A stretch of 6,502 nucleotides of DNA, taken from Candidatus Schekmanbacteria bacterium. Its GTDB lineage: Bacteria; Schekmanbacteria; GWA2-38-11; J061. The stretch's first letter is position 1; each line of letters opens with the position of its first letter. The notes under the pieces are model-generated. The model was not told the origin of the DNA. It saw only the letters and a program-made list of their open reading frames with translations, and searched no databases. Location of the stretch: contig RFHX01000015.1 in the NCBI GenBank assembly GCA_003695725.1, positions 1 to 6,502 of the forward strand, in the 5' to 3' direction. Below are positions 1-5,759 of the stretch, piece by piece. Made by a program: the position numbers and the translations under genes.

Positions 1-1
1 A

Positions 2-295
2 TTTATCCGTCACCCTGCGGCTGGTGTTGACATTGGAGCAATTGGCGGCGGACATTCCAGTCTTGCTCAGCTGAATTCTATTGCAAATCCTGTGAGAGTG
101 ATGGATCCTGATGGTTCTTGGACAGCTGGAGCATATGATGGCAATGAGACGCCGACCTGTCTTACCTGCCACAGAGCTCATGGTAATGGCAACTCCTTTG
201 GTCTCATCTTCCAAGCAGGAACATCTGCTGTAACGGAAGATGGTGATGGGTCAAGTATAAAAGACCTTTGCGCAAACTGCCATGTGCAGGGTTAA
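2..295 (+). CDS. OmcS-like multihaem c-type cytochrome, C-terminal fragment (5' end outside window)
   Basis: The frame is open from the left edge to a TAA, giving 97 residues; the gene begins upstream of the window, and the GTG at position 92 is an internal codon, not a start. Two haem-c motifs are visible, CLTCH (fragment residues 53-57) and CANCH (90-94), the second three residues before the stop. An RHP triplet at residues 3-5 and the CLTCHRAHG sequence match the same places in the next two genes (HP, then CLTCHKAHG or CGSCHKAHG, then a terminal CxxCH), so this is a third tandem paralogue. By family logic it is a secreted, bis-histidine multihaem electron carrier of the OmcS type. Total haem number cannot be known from the fragment. 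It is separated from the next gene by an intrinsic terminator and so ends its own transcript. Confidence 0.88.
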   Translation, partial: FIRHPAAGVDIGAIGGGHSSLAQLNSIANPVRVMDPDGSWTAGAYDGNETPTCLTCHRAHGNGNSFGLIFQAGTSAVTEDGDGSSIKDLCANCHVQG

Positions 296-308
296 TTAGC
301 TGAATGCT

Positions 309-341
309 GTGAGAGGGGGATTACCCCCTCTCACTTTTTTT
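309..341 (+). terminator. Rho-independent terminator after the first cytochrome
   Basis: A perfect 11-bp inverted repeat, GTGAGAGGGGG (309-319) and CCCCCTCTCAC (324-334), encloses an ATTA loop and is followed by seven T residues (335-341). It starts 13 nt after the stop codon of the upstream cytochrome and no gene converges on it, so it acts for the + strand. Confidence 0.93.
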
Positions 342-392
342 AATAAATTGAAGGGATTAGAAAGAGTTGAGAATAAGAGAGGAGAGAGATAC

Positions 393-400
393 GGAGGTGA
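393..400 (+). promoter_or_regulatory. Strong Shine-Dalgarno site fixing the start of the seven-haem cytochrome
   Basis: GGAGGTGA, a near-perfect anti-16S match, lies 5 nt upstream of the ATG at 406. It favours that ATG over the in-frame TTG at 367, which would put 13 charged residues in front of an otherwise normal signal peptide. It is the strongest ribosome binding site in the window, fitting an abundantly made subunit. Confidence 0.85.
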
Positions 401-405
401 TAGAG

Positions 406-1539
406 ATGAGAAAGAAGATAATATTTAGCGGATTAATAGTATTGTTATATATAATGGTATTGCCTCTTTGGACATATGCGGCAAATACCTCTGTTGTCTC
501 TCAGCGCATTCACAGGATTTATAATCCAAAAAAGAAGTTGGGTTTTTCTGGTGGGAGTTTTAGAGCGATGGGGGCGCAAGGTGGCAGTATGACAGGGACA
601 TACCATAATGGAGACCAGCTTATATGCACTGATTGCCACATAATGCATGCGAGTATGCAGCACAACTATGCAGGTGGGACAGGTCCTGAAGGGAATATAT
701 CGAGTTTTCCATACAGCGGCACGCCGAATCAGAAGCTTTTGAAGGAGTCTGGGATAGGGCTTTGTGTAAGCTGTCACGATGGTAAATCTGGGATACCTGA
801 TGTAATAGGGGCTGACAGCAATGGTTTAACGGAGAGGTCAGCAGGGAAGTTTGATAATGTAGATGTATTGAATTATAAGGGGCACAATTTGAAGAGCAAT
901 CCTGGAGATCTTTGCACGCGTTGTCATTTTGGAGGAGATATGAGCACAGCAGGAGTTGAATGTATAGAATGTCATGATCAGCATGGGAATTTGAATTATC
1001 GCAATTTGAGGTGGGCGTCAGATCCCGGGAATGAGCCTGACATAAGGGCCTTTATACAGACAGGAGCGACAGGGTTGCAGCGCTATGAGAAGGCAAATGT
1101 TGGTTATGGAGCACCTGCTTCAGGAGACAATAGTTGGCGCGAGGTTACAAATATATGTATAGATTGTCATCATGCCTTTATGGATAGTAGTGATCATTAT
1201 TATACGCAGAGCAATGGTATGTGGGTAAAGCATCCTGGGACGAACAGTGAATGGGGAGCATATGCACCGATAGATGCGGCAGGAGCGAATACAGATCCTG
1301 CGCATTGGGTAGATGGGACAGGTTCAGGATTTGATATACCGCGATTGCCCTTCATTGTTGAAGGTGCTACTGATTTTGCAACAGCTACGACAGTAGCGAC
1401 AGACAATAATGTGTTTTGTTTAACCTGTCATAAAGCCCATGGTTCGGATAATTCATTCTCTTTGAGATGGGATGTAGATACAGAATCTGTCTTCAGCAAG
1501 GGTTGCAGACAATGCCATAACAATGTGGATAACCAGTAG
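406..1539 (+). CDS. OmcS-like secreted heptahaem c-type cytochrome
   Basis: This 377-residue protein has a Sec signal peptide (residues 1-25: basic MRKK, hydrophobic core, probable cleavage after TYA). It has seven CXXCH haem sites: C74, C120, C170, C186, C251, C338 and C367, the last seven residues from the end. The order CTDCHIMH, CVSCHDGK, KGHN, CIECHDQHG, CIDCH, KHP, CLTCHKAHG, CRQCH parallels the hexahaem gene downstream and, from memory, Geobacter OmcS. The site at C170 is extra. Enough other histidines exist (including H81, H160, H193, H276 and H345) for bis-His ligation of every haem. Predicted role: extracellular electron conduction, probably as a filament subunit; the polymerisation claim is inferred. 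The gene is isolated between two terminators and has a strong ribosome binding site. Isoleucine codons are almost all ATA, unlike the next gene. Confidence 0.92.
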   Translation: MRKKIIFSGLIVLLYIMVLPLWTYAANTSVVSQRIHRIYNPKKKLGFSGGSFRAMGAQGGSMTGTYHNGDQLICTDCHIMHASMQHNYAGGTGPEGNISSFPYSGTPNQKLLKESGIGLCVSCHDGKSGIPDVIGADSNGLTERSAGKFDNVDVLNYKGHNLKSNPGDLCTRCHFGGDMSTAGVECIECHDQHGNLNYRNLRWASDPGNEPDIRAFIQTGATGLQRYEKANVGYGAPASGDNSWREVTNICIDCHHAFMDSSDHYYTQSNGMWVKHPGTNSEWGAYAPIDAAGANTDPAHWVDGTGSGFDIPRLPFIVEGATDFATATTVATDNNVFCLTCHKAHGSDNSFSLRWDVDTESVFSKGCRQCHNNVDNQ

Positions 1540-1649
1540 GGTTTGAGTAAATGAGCGGCTCCCTTAGAATTAAGAGATTTCGATATTTTGAGGAATATAA
1601 ATTTTCAAAAGGAAGATATTCTGAAAAAGAATTTCTACCCTTCAATAGT

Positions 1650-1693
1650 AAAGAGGGGACAAGGGAAAATATCTTTTGATTCCCCTCTTTTTT
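1650..1693 (+). terminator. Rho-independent terminator after the heptahaem cytochrome
   Basis: A 10-bp stem, AAAGAGGGGA (1650-1659) with TCCCCTCTTT (1681-1690), is extended after a 2-nt bulge by a weaker inner stem of 1660-1666 with 1672-1678 that includes G-U pairs. It runs into six T residues (1688-1693). It lies about 110 nt past the stop of the heptahaem gene. The core GAGGGG/CCCCTC is shared with the terminator at 309-341. Confidence 0.82.
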
Positions 1694-1790
1694 GGAAAAA
1701 AAATATCCCTTTTTATTCTCTTCTTTTACTAATAACTACTTGTTTTTTCTATTTTTTTTTGATTTATCTATTGTTAATTAAGAAAAGAAT

Positions 1791-1796
1791 TATAAT
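1791..1796 (+). promoter_or_regulatory. Candidate -10 box of the hexahaem cytochrome operon
   Basis: An exact TATAAT sits 16 nt upstream of the ATG at 1813, after the terminator and inside an AT-rich gap. Spacers of 16-18 nt show no good -35; TTGTTA at 1771-1776 is only 14 nt away. A transcript from here would have a leader of about ten bases, which fits the lack of a visible Shine-Dalgarno site. Exact TATAAT strings arise by chance in such AT-rich DNA, so support is weak. The rest of the 1540-1812 gap holds the terminator and T/A-rich sequence with no convincing gene. Confidence 0.27.
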
Positions 1797-1812
1797 TCCG
1801 AAAATTCGTTTT

Positions 1813-2856
1813 ATGGCGATGATGCAAAAAAAATTTTTTCACTTTTTGGTAGTTATTATTGTTTTTTCATTTCCAAATATATCATTTGGAGGAGATTACC
1901 ACACTTTTTCGACTCTTGTATGTTCAGATTGTCATGTGATGCATGGGTCAAAGACTCATCTCTATGACGGCACATCAGGGCCTGATACAACAATTGGAGG
2001 GCTTGCGCCCTATAATATGCTTTTAAAGAATAATGAAAATGAGCTTTGTTTGTCCTGCCATGACGGAAAGGCAAATGCTCCTGATGTCAGAGGGGCAAAT
2101 ACAAATAGTTATATAAGAGCGGCAGGAGCAATAAATGTGCTTGGCGACTCAGGGACATATGGTGAAAATAAAGGGCATACACTGGGAATTACATCTCCTC
2201 CACCCGGAGGCACCTGGACAGGCAATTCATCTGAAGGTTTGAAATGCAGTCATTGTCATAATGTCCATGGAAATAATTTTTATAGAAACCTTGTCAAAAG
2301 TCCCGGTAATGCGACTGGAAAAAAAGTTACCTATTCGACTGGTAGCGGATATGGAGGCACTGAAGCAATCCAACAAATATCTACTTCCCCAATGAGTACC
2401 CATTATGGTGCTAATAATATTTATTATAGACAAACTGCTGTGGGAACTACTGACTTTGGACTTTCAGAATGGTGCTCGGGATGTCATGAGAGCATTCATG
2501 GTCAGGGAGGAAGCGGGAATATGGGTGGATCAGCTTCAGGAGACACTTCTTCAGCAGGTGATGAATGGCTTCGTCATCCAACGAGGGATGTTACAATGTC
2601 AGAGGGAGTAACCAATAAACACATTGATTCAAATCATTGGTTTTCATCTCTTTCGTCAAGGGTGCCTGTAGTTTCTCCTTCAGGAATAATTCCCGGTTCT
2701 TCTACAGGAAGCGACAATGAGGTTTTTTGTGGAAGCTGTCATAAAGCTCATGGTTCAGATAAAAAATTTGGTCTTTTGTATGATGATGATTCAACTTCAT
2801 CTTTGGAGGATGGTACATCGATGATGCAAACCTGTCAACAGTGCCATTACAAATAG
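1813..2856 (+). CDS. OmcS-like secreted hexahaem c-type cytochrome (candidate nanowire subunit)
   Basis: With the ATG at 1813 the protein has 347 residues. The open frame runs upstream to a TTG at 1588, but that stretch contains the preceding terminator, and starting at 1813 (or ATG 1819 or 1822) gives a standard signal peptide, QKK plus a hydrophobic core ending near ISFG. No start has a clear Shine-Dalgarno site. Six CXXCH motifs lie at C37, C79, C145, C221, C306 and C341, the last three residues before the end. Characteristic pieces are CSDCHVMHGS, CLSCHDGK, NKGH, CSHCHNVHG, LSEWCSGCHESIH, LRHP, CGSCHKAHGS and CQQCHYK. Their order and spacing match OmcS of Geobacter as I remember it, including six haems. 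H44 in CHVMH corresponds to the OmcS histidine reported to ligate a haem of the neighbouring subunit. It is the first gene of a probable four-gene operon, 31 nt before the next start. Confidence 0.9.
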   Translation: MAMMQKKFFHFLVVIIVFSFPNISFGGDYHTFSTLVCSDCHVMHGSKTHLYDGTSGPDTTIGGLAPYNMLLKNNENELCLSCHDGKANAPDVRGANTNSYIRAAGAINVLGDSGTYGENKGHTLGITSPPPGGTWTGNSSEGLKCSHCHNVHGNNFYRNLVKSPGNATGKKVTYSTGSGYGGTEAIQQISTSPMSTHYGANNIYYRQTAVGTTDFGLSEWCSGCHESIHGQGGSGNMGGSASGDTSSAGDEWLRHPTRDVTMSEGVTNKHIDSNHWFSSLSSRVPVVSPSGIIPGSSTGSDNEVFCGSCHKAHGSDKKFGLLYDDDSTSSLEDGTSMMQTCQQCHYK

Positions 2857-2887
2857 AAATTAAGGAATCTTTGAGAGGCGAAAAAAG

Positions 2888-4300
2888 ATGGATTATAAGA
2901 TGTTAAAAAGAATATTGATCCTATTTATTTTTCAAATTGCTATTATTTTACCGTTATATATAGCACAAGCAGGGGGTGTATATACTCAAACTAAACATGG
3001 CGATTCATCAACAGGTGTTTTGAGAGATAATTCCATTGAAAGGGCAGATTGCCGGCAATGTCATATTGAGCACAGTGCTGGTGGTACGCCGAACACTTAT
3101 GCGCTTTTTGCTCCCAATACGAATGGTCTTTGTTTTACAACATCAGGAACCAGTCCTTGCCACAATTCCGCAAGCTCCTTGGGTATATTTCAGGGCTCGG
3201 TAAAATATGGAGATTCTTCTCATGCAACAGATTCCCAGGTTGTTTGGCCAGGACCTAATCCTTCGGCAAGACCTGCAAGCGATAGCGGAAAATGTGTAAA
3301 TTGTCATTCACCTCACGGTTATGAAGATGGGAATGGCCTTATCCCTTCACAATTGATAAAGAGAGAAGAAAATCTCTGCCTTACCTGTCATGATTCGAAT
3401 GGTCCTGCTTCCACTGACATTCAAACAGATATTTCAAAAACATATCGTCATCCTGCTTCAGATTACACCGGACGACATTCAGAAGATGAAGATGGGACTG
3501 CTTCAAATTATGGTACTTCTCCTTCAAATAACAGGCATGCGGAATGCGTAGATTGCCACAACCCTCATATAGCAGCAGCAGACACTTCACCTCCCTCAGC
3601 ACCGACTATGCCTTTGTCTTTGAAGGGTGTGGGGAGAGTCAAGGTAAGCAACGGAAGTGCAGGCACTACTCCTTCATTTACATATGTTTCTCCATCAAAT
3701 AATTCAACACCCTTAAGGGAGTATCAGATATGTTTTAAATGTCATTCTTCATGGACTTCTCAGCCATCAGGACAGCCGGATTTATCAGTTAAATTTAATA
3801 CAAATAATCCATCATACCATCCTGTGGAGGCACAGGGGAAAAACTTGAATATCAATCCTAATGCATTTGTCAATGGATGGTCAGACACAGACTTGATGTA
3901 TTGTTCAGATTGTCATGGAAGCGACAGCGGTACAGCTAATGGTCCTCACGGTTCGACATATAATTTTATATTGAAAAATAATTATGTTCAAAGCACGGCA
4001 AAAAGGACAATGTCGTCCAACGAAATATGCTTCAACTGCCATCGTTATGATACTTACGGCAATCCAAATTCAAGTAAAACCGTTAGAAAATACAGCCGCT
4101 TCGAAAAACATCATGAGCATATCAAGAAACAATATACCTGTTATAACTGTCACGACAGTCATGGTTCTACTGAAAAGCCACATCTTATTGTAACTGGCAG
4201 AAATCCGGGTGTAATAGACTATAATGAAACACAAAACGGAGGTTCATGCCGGCCGACATGCCATGGGTGGGAAAGCTACAATGTTACATATCCAAGGTAA
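2888..4300 (+). CDS. Doubled-CXXCH family multihaem cytochrome, 8 canonical plus 2 atypical haem motifs
   Basis: This 470-residue protein has a signal peptide (KMLKR, a long hydrophobic core, probable cleavage after AQA at residue 28). No lipobox is seen, so it is periplasmic or exported. CXXCH sites are at C55, C136, C164, C220, C282, C339, C381 and C418. Two variants are CX8CH (C82-H92) and CX3CH (C454-H459). Recurring CxxCHxPHG or CxxCHxSHG sequences are typical of doubled-CXXCH/cytochrome c7-like repeats. The pieces TKHGDSSTGVLR, VVWPGPNP, GKCVNCHSPHGYEDG, KTYRHP and RHAECVDCHNPH recall a Geobacter family of large outer-surface or periplasmic cytochromes. Residues 228-275 form a haem-free Ser/Pro/Thr-rich linker. 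The start at 2888 is supported by GAGAGG (2873-2878). Its end overlaps the propeller gene by 20 nt. Likely role: electron relay between periplasm and the extracellular cytochromes. It is unrelated in order to the OmcS-like genes. Confidence 0.92.
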   Translation: MDYKMLKRILILFIFQIAIILPLYIAQAGGVYTQTKHGDSSTGVLRDNSIERADCRQCHIEHSAGGTPNTYALFAPNTNGLCFTTSGTSPCHNSASSLGIFQGSVKYGDSSHATDSQVVWPGPNPSARPASDSGKCVNCHSPHGYEDGNGLIPSQLIKREENLCLTCHDSNGPASTDIQTDISKTYRHPASDYTGRHSEDEDGTASNYGTSPSNNRHAECVDCHNPHIAAADTSPPSAPTMPLSLKGVGRVKVSNGSAGTTPSFTYVSPSNNSTPLREYQICFKCHSSWTSQPSGQPDLSVKFNTNNPSYHPVEAQGKNLNINPNAFVNGWSDTDLMYCSDCHGSDSGTANGPHGSTYNFILKNNYVQSTAKRTMSSNEICFNCHRYDTYGNPNSSKTVRKYSRFEKHHEHIKKQYTCYNCHDSHGSTEKPHLIVTGRNPGVIDYNETQNGGSCRPTCHGWESYNVTYPR

Positions 4301-5756
4301 GAGAAAGAAAAATCAACTGGCTAATTTACCCCTTCTTTTCGTAGCTTTATTTTTCCTCTTTTTCAACACCATTGCTTGTGAGCAAATCATAACTTCTGTA
4401 AAAGAAACACAGAAAAAAGTAAAAATATCAAAAAATAGAGGAAAAGTAATTGTCTATTTTAACGGCGCAGAAAGGACAGGTATCAATCTTACTATAACTA
4501 TTGATAATATAAGGATTAAATCAGAAAAAGGGGAGTGGATAAGAGTAAGCGAAAAAAGATTTCAAATCAACTCGATCAGAACAACAGGAGAACAGGTCCA
4601 AATAGGTGAGATTTTTGCAGATGCAGGGAAATATAGAGGAATGGAATTGACAATCACAGATGCAATACTTGTTGAAGATGGCAAAGAGAAGAAACTGCTA
4701 ACGGATGGGCAGAAGAAGATAGTTTTTATTGATTTCGATTTTGGTGTATATCCTGAAATGAATACACCGCTTTTTATTGATTGGGACCCGATCCGTTCTG
4801 TCAAGGTTAACTATATCTTCGAGCCGGTTTTTAAATTATCTACAAAGAAATTTGAAATAAGGGGAGTTATGACTTATGTGTCTAATGAAGATTCAGGAAA
4901 TATCTCTTTAATTGATAGAGCATTGCGGAGGGTCGTATCTGTAATCGAAGTAGAAGAAGGACCTAAGGGATTGGTGGCATCTCCTGATGGAACAAGGATT
5001 TTTGTGGCAAATTCACGTTCTGACAGCGTTTCTGTTATTGATACTAATTCAAATAGGGTTCTCCAGCACATAAATCTTGAATCAGGTTCAGGGCCTGAAG
5101 AAATTTCCATTTTGCCTGATGGAAGCAAACTTTATATTGTGAATTATAAGAGCAACTCTGTATCTGTTGTTAATGCCCGCAGTTTTCAGCTTTTGAGGAC
5201 TATTCCTGTCGGTGTTTCTCCTATTGCTCTTGACATTGATTCGCGCGGTAGAAGGGTTTATGTAGCAAATAGCAGGTCAAATGATGTAAGTGTAATAGAT
5301 GCATTGACTGATTCAATCATAGCATCATCCATTCCAGTTGATTCTTATCCAAGAGATATAATTGTAGACCAAAATAACGGGAATGTGTATGTTGCATGTT
5401 ACAATTCGAATAATATTGATGTAATATCTCCTTCAACACTTTCCGTTGAAAAAAGGCTAAATACAGGAAATTCTGTCGTAGCTATTGTAGAAGATAGAAG
5501 GAGGCCTTTTATTATTTATTTCTTTCAGCAGTATCCTAATAGGATTGTGCAGTTTGATACAAACTCGAATCTAACTATTCATACCTTACGAATTAGAGGG
5601 TTTGTCAGAAATTTGAAGATAGATGAGGATAGGGGCAAGATATATGCCGTAATGCAAAATGAGAATAAAGTGGCAGTCATAGATAAGCTTTCAAGAGTTG
5701 TTGAATGGAAAGCGGAAGTGGGCAAAAAACCTTATGATGTGCTTATTTTAAGATAA
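4281..5756 (+). CDS. Probable lipoprotein: DUF4382-like domain plus seven-bladed YVTN-type beta-propeller
   Basis: The ATG at 4281 is preferred (491 residues): GGTGGGA lies 8 nt upstream, and a basic n-region (GKRKK) followed by a hydrophobic core leads to NTIAC with C33 as a possible lipidated cysteine. Position -3 is Thr, so the lipobox is imperfect and ordinary signal peptidase cleavage is possible. ATGs at 4224 and 4263 would add a poor leader. Residues about 50-195 (KVIVYFNGAER, NLTITIDNIRI, KYRGMELTITDA, then a beta-rich end) resemble DUF4382. Residues 198-491 form seven repeats of about 40 residues, with xVYVANSRSxxVSVID strands and SPDG or LPDG turns. No haem motif is present. Such propellers are binding scaffolds; here partners are probably the cytochromes or the barrel. 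Translation is likely coupled to the upstream gene. I recall an NHL propeller gene beside Geobacter omcS, which would parallel this arrangement. Confidence 0.85.
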   Translation: MLHIQGKRKKNQLANLPLLFVALFFLFFNTIACEQIITSVKETQKKVKISKNRGKVIVYFNGAERTGINLTITIDNIRIKSEKGEWIRVSEKRFQINSIRTTGEQVQIGEIFADAGKYRGMELTITDAILVEDGKEKKLLTDGQKKIVFIDFDFGVYPEMNTPLFIDWDPIRSVKVNYIFEPVFKLSTKKFEIRGVMTYVSNEDSGNISLIDRALRRVVSVIEVEEGPKGLVASPDGTRIFVANSRSDSVSVIDTNSNRVLQHINLESGSGPEEISILPDGSKLYIVNYKSNSVSVVNARSFQLLRTIPVGVSPIALDIDSRGRRVYVANSRSNDVSVIDALTDSIIASSIPVDSYPRDIIVDQNNGNVYVACYNSNNIDVISPSTLSVEKRLNTGNSVVAIVEDRRRPFIIYFFQQYPNRIVQFDTNSNLTIHTLRIRGFVRNLKIDEDRGKIYAVMQNENKVAVIDKLSRVVEWKAEVGKKPYDVLILR

Positions 5757-5759
5757 AAT

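Noticed and set aside
348-376. Possible promoter TTGAAG-17-GAATAA before the heptahaem gene
   Set aside because: The -10 matches the consensus at only two of six positions. The gene must have a promoter near here, but I cannot pick it out.
445-777. Open frame on the minus strand inside the heptahaem gene
   Set aside because: It is opposite a gene with seven haem motifs and a signal peptide; the translation has no recognisable domain. The other minus-strand frames are rejected for the same reason.
1551-1679. Small frame of 42 codons after the heptahaem gene (ATG AGC GGC ...)
   Set aside because: No convincing Shine-Dalgarno site, a composition that looks like random charged codons, and its end lies inside the terminator stem.
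1588-1812. N-terminal extension of the hexahaem cytochrome from TTG 1588, with apparent membrane segments
   Set aside because: It spans a good intrinsic terminator, has no ribosome binding site, is hydrophobic mainly because the DNA is T-rich, and would put a normal signal peptide in the middle of the protein.
2405-2611. Alternative plus-strand frame inside the hexahaem gene
   Set aside because: It is a shifted reading of the codons for the C221 haem region and has no independent start signal or domain.
3984-4193. Alternative plus-strand frame inside the doubled-CXXCH gene
   Set aside because: It overlaps codons for three confirmed haem-region motifs in the main frame and has no domain features.
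4872-5753. Repetitive protein sequence as a possible DNA repeat or recombination hot spot
   Set aside because: The repeats are propeller blades that have diverged at nucleotide level, so they are a protein fold feature rather than a DNA repeat element.
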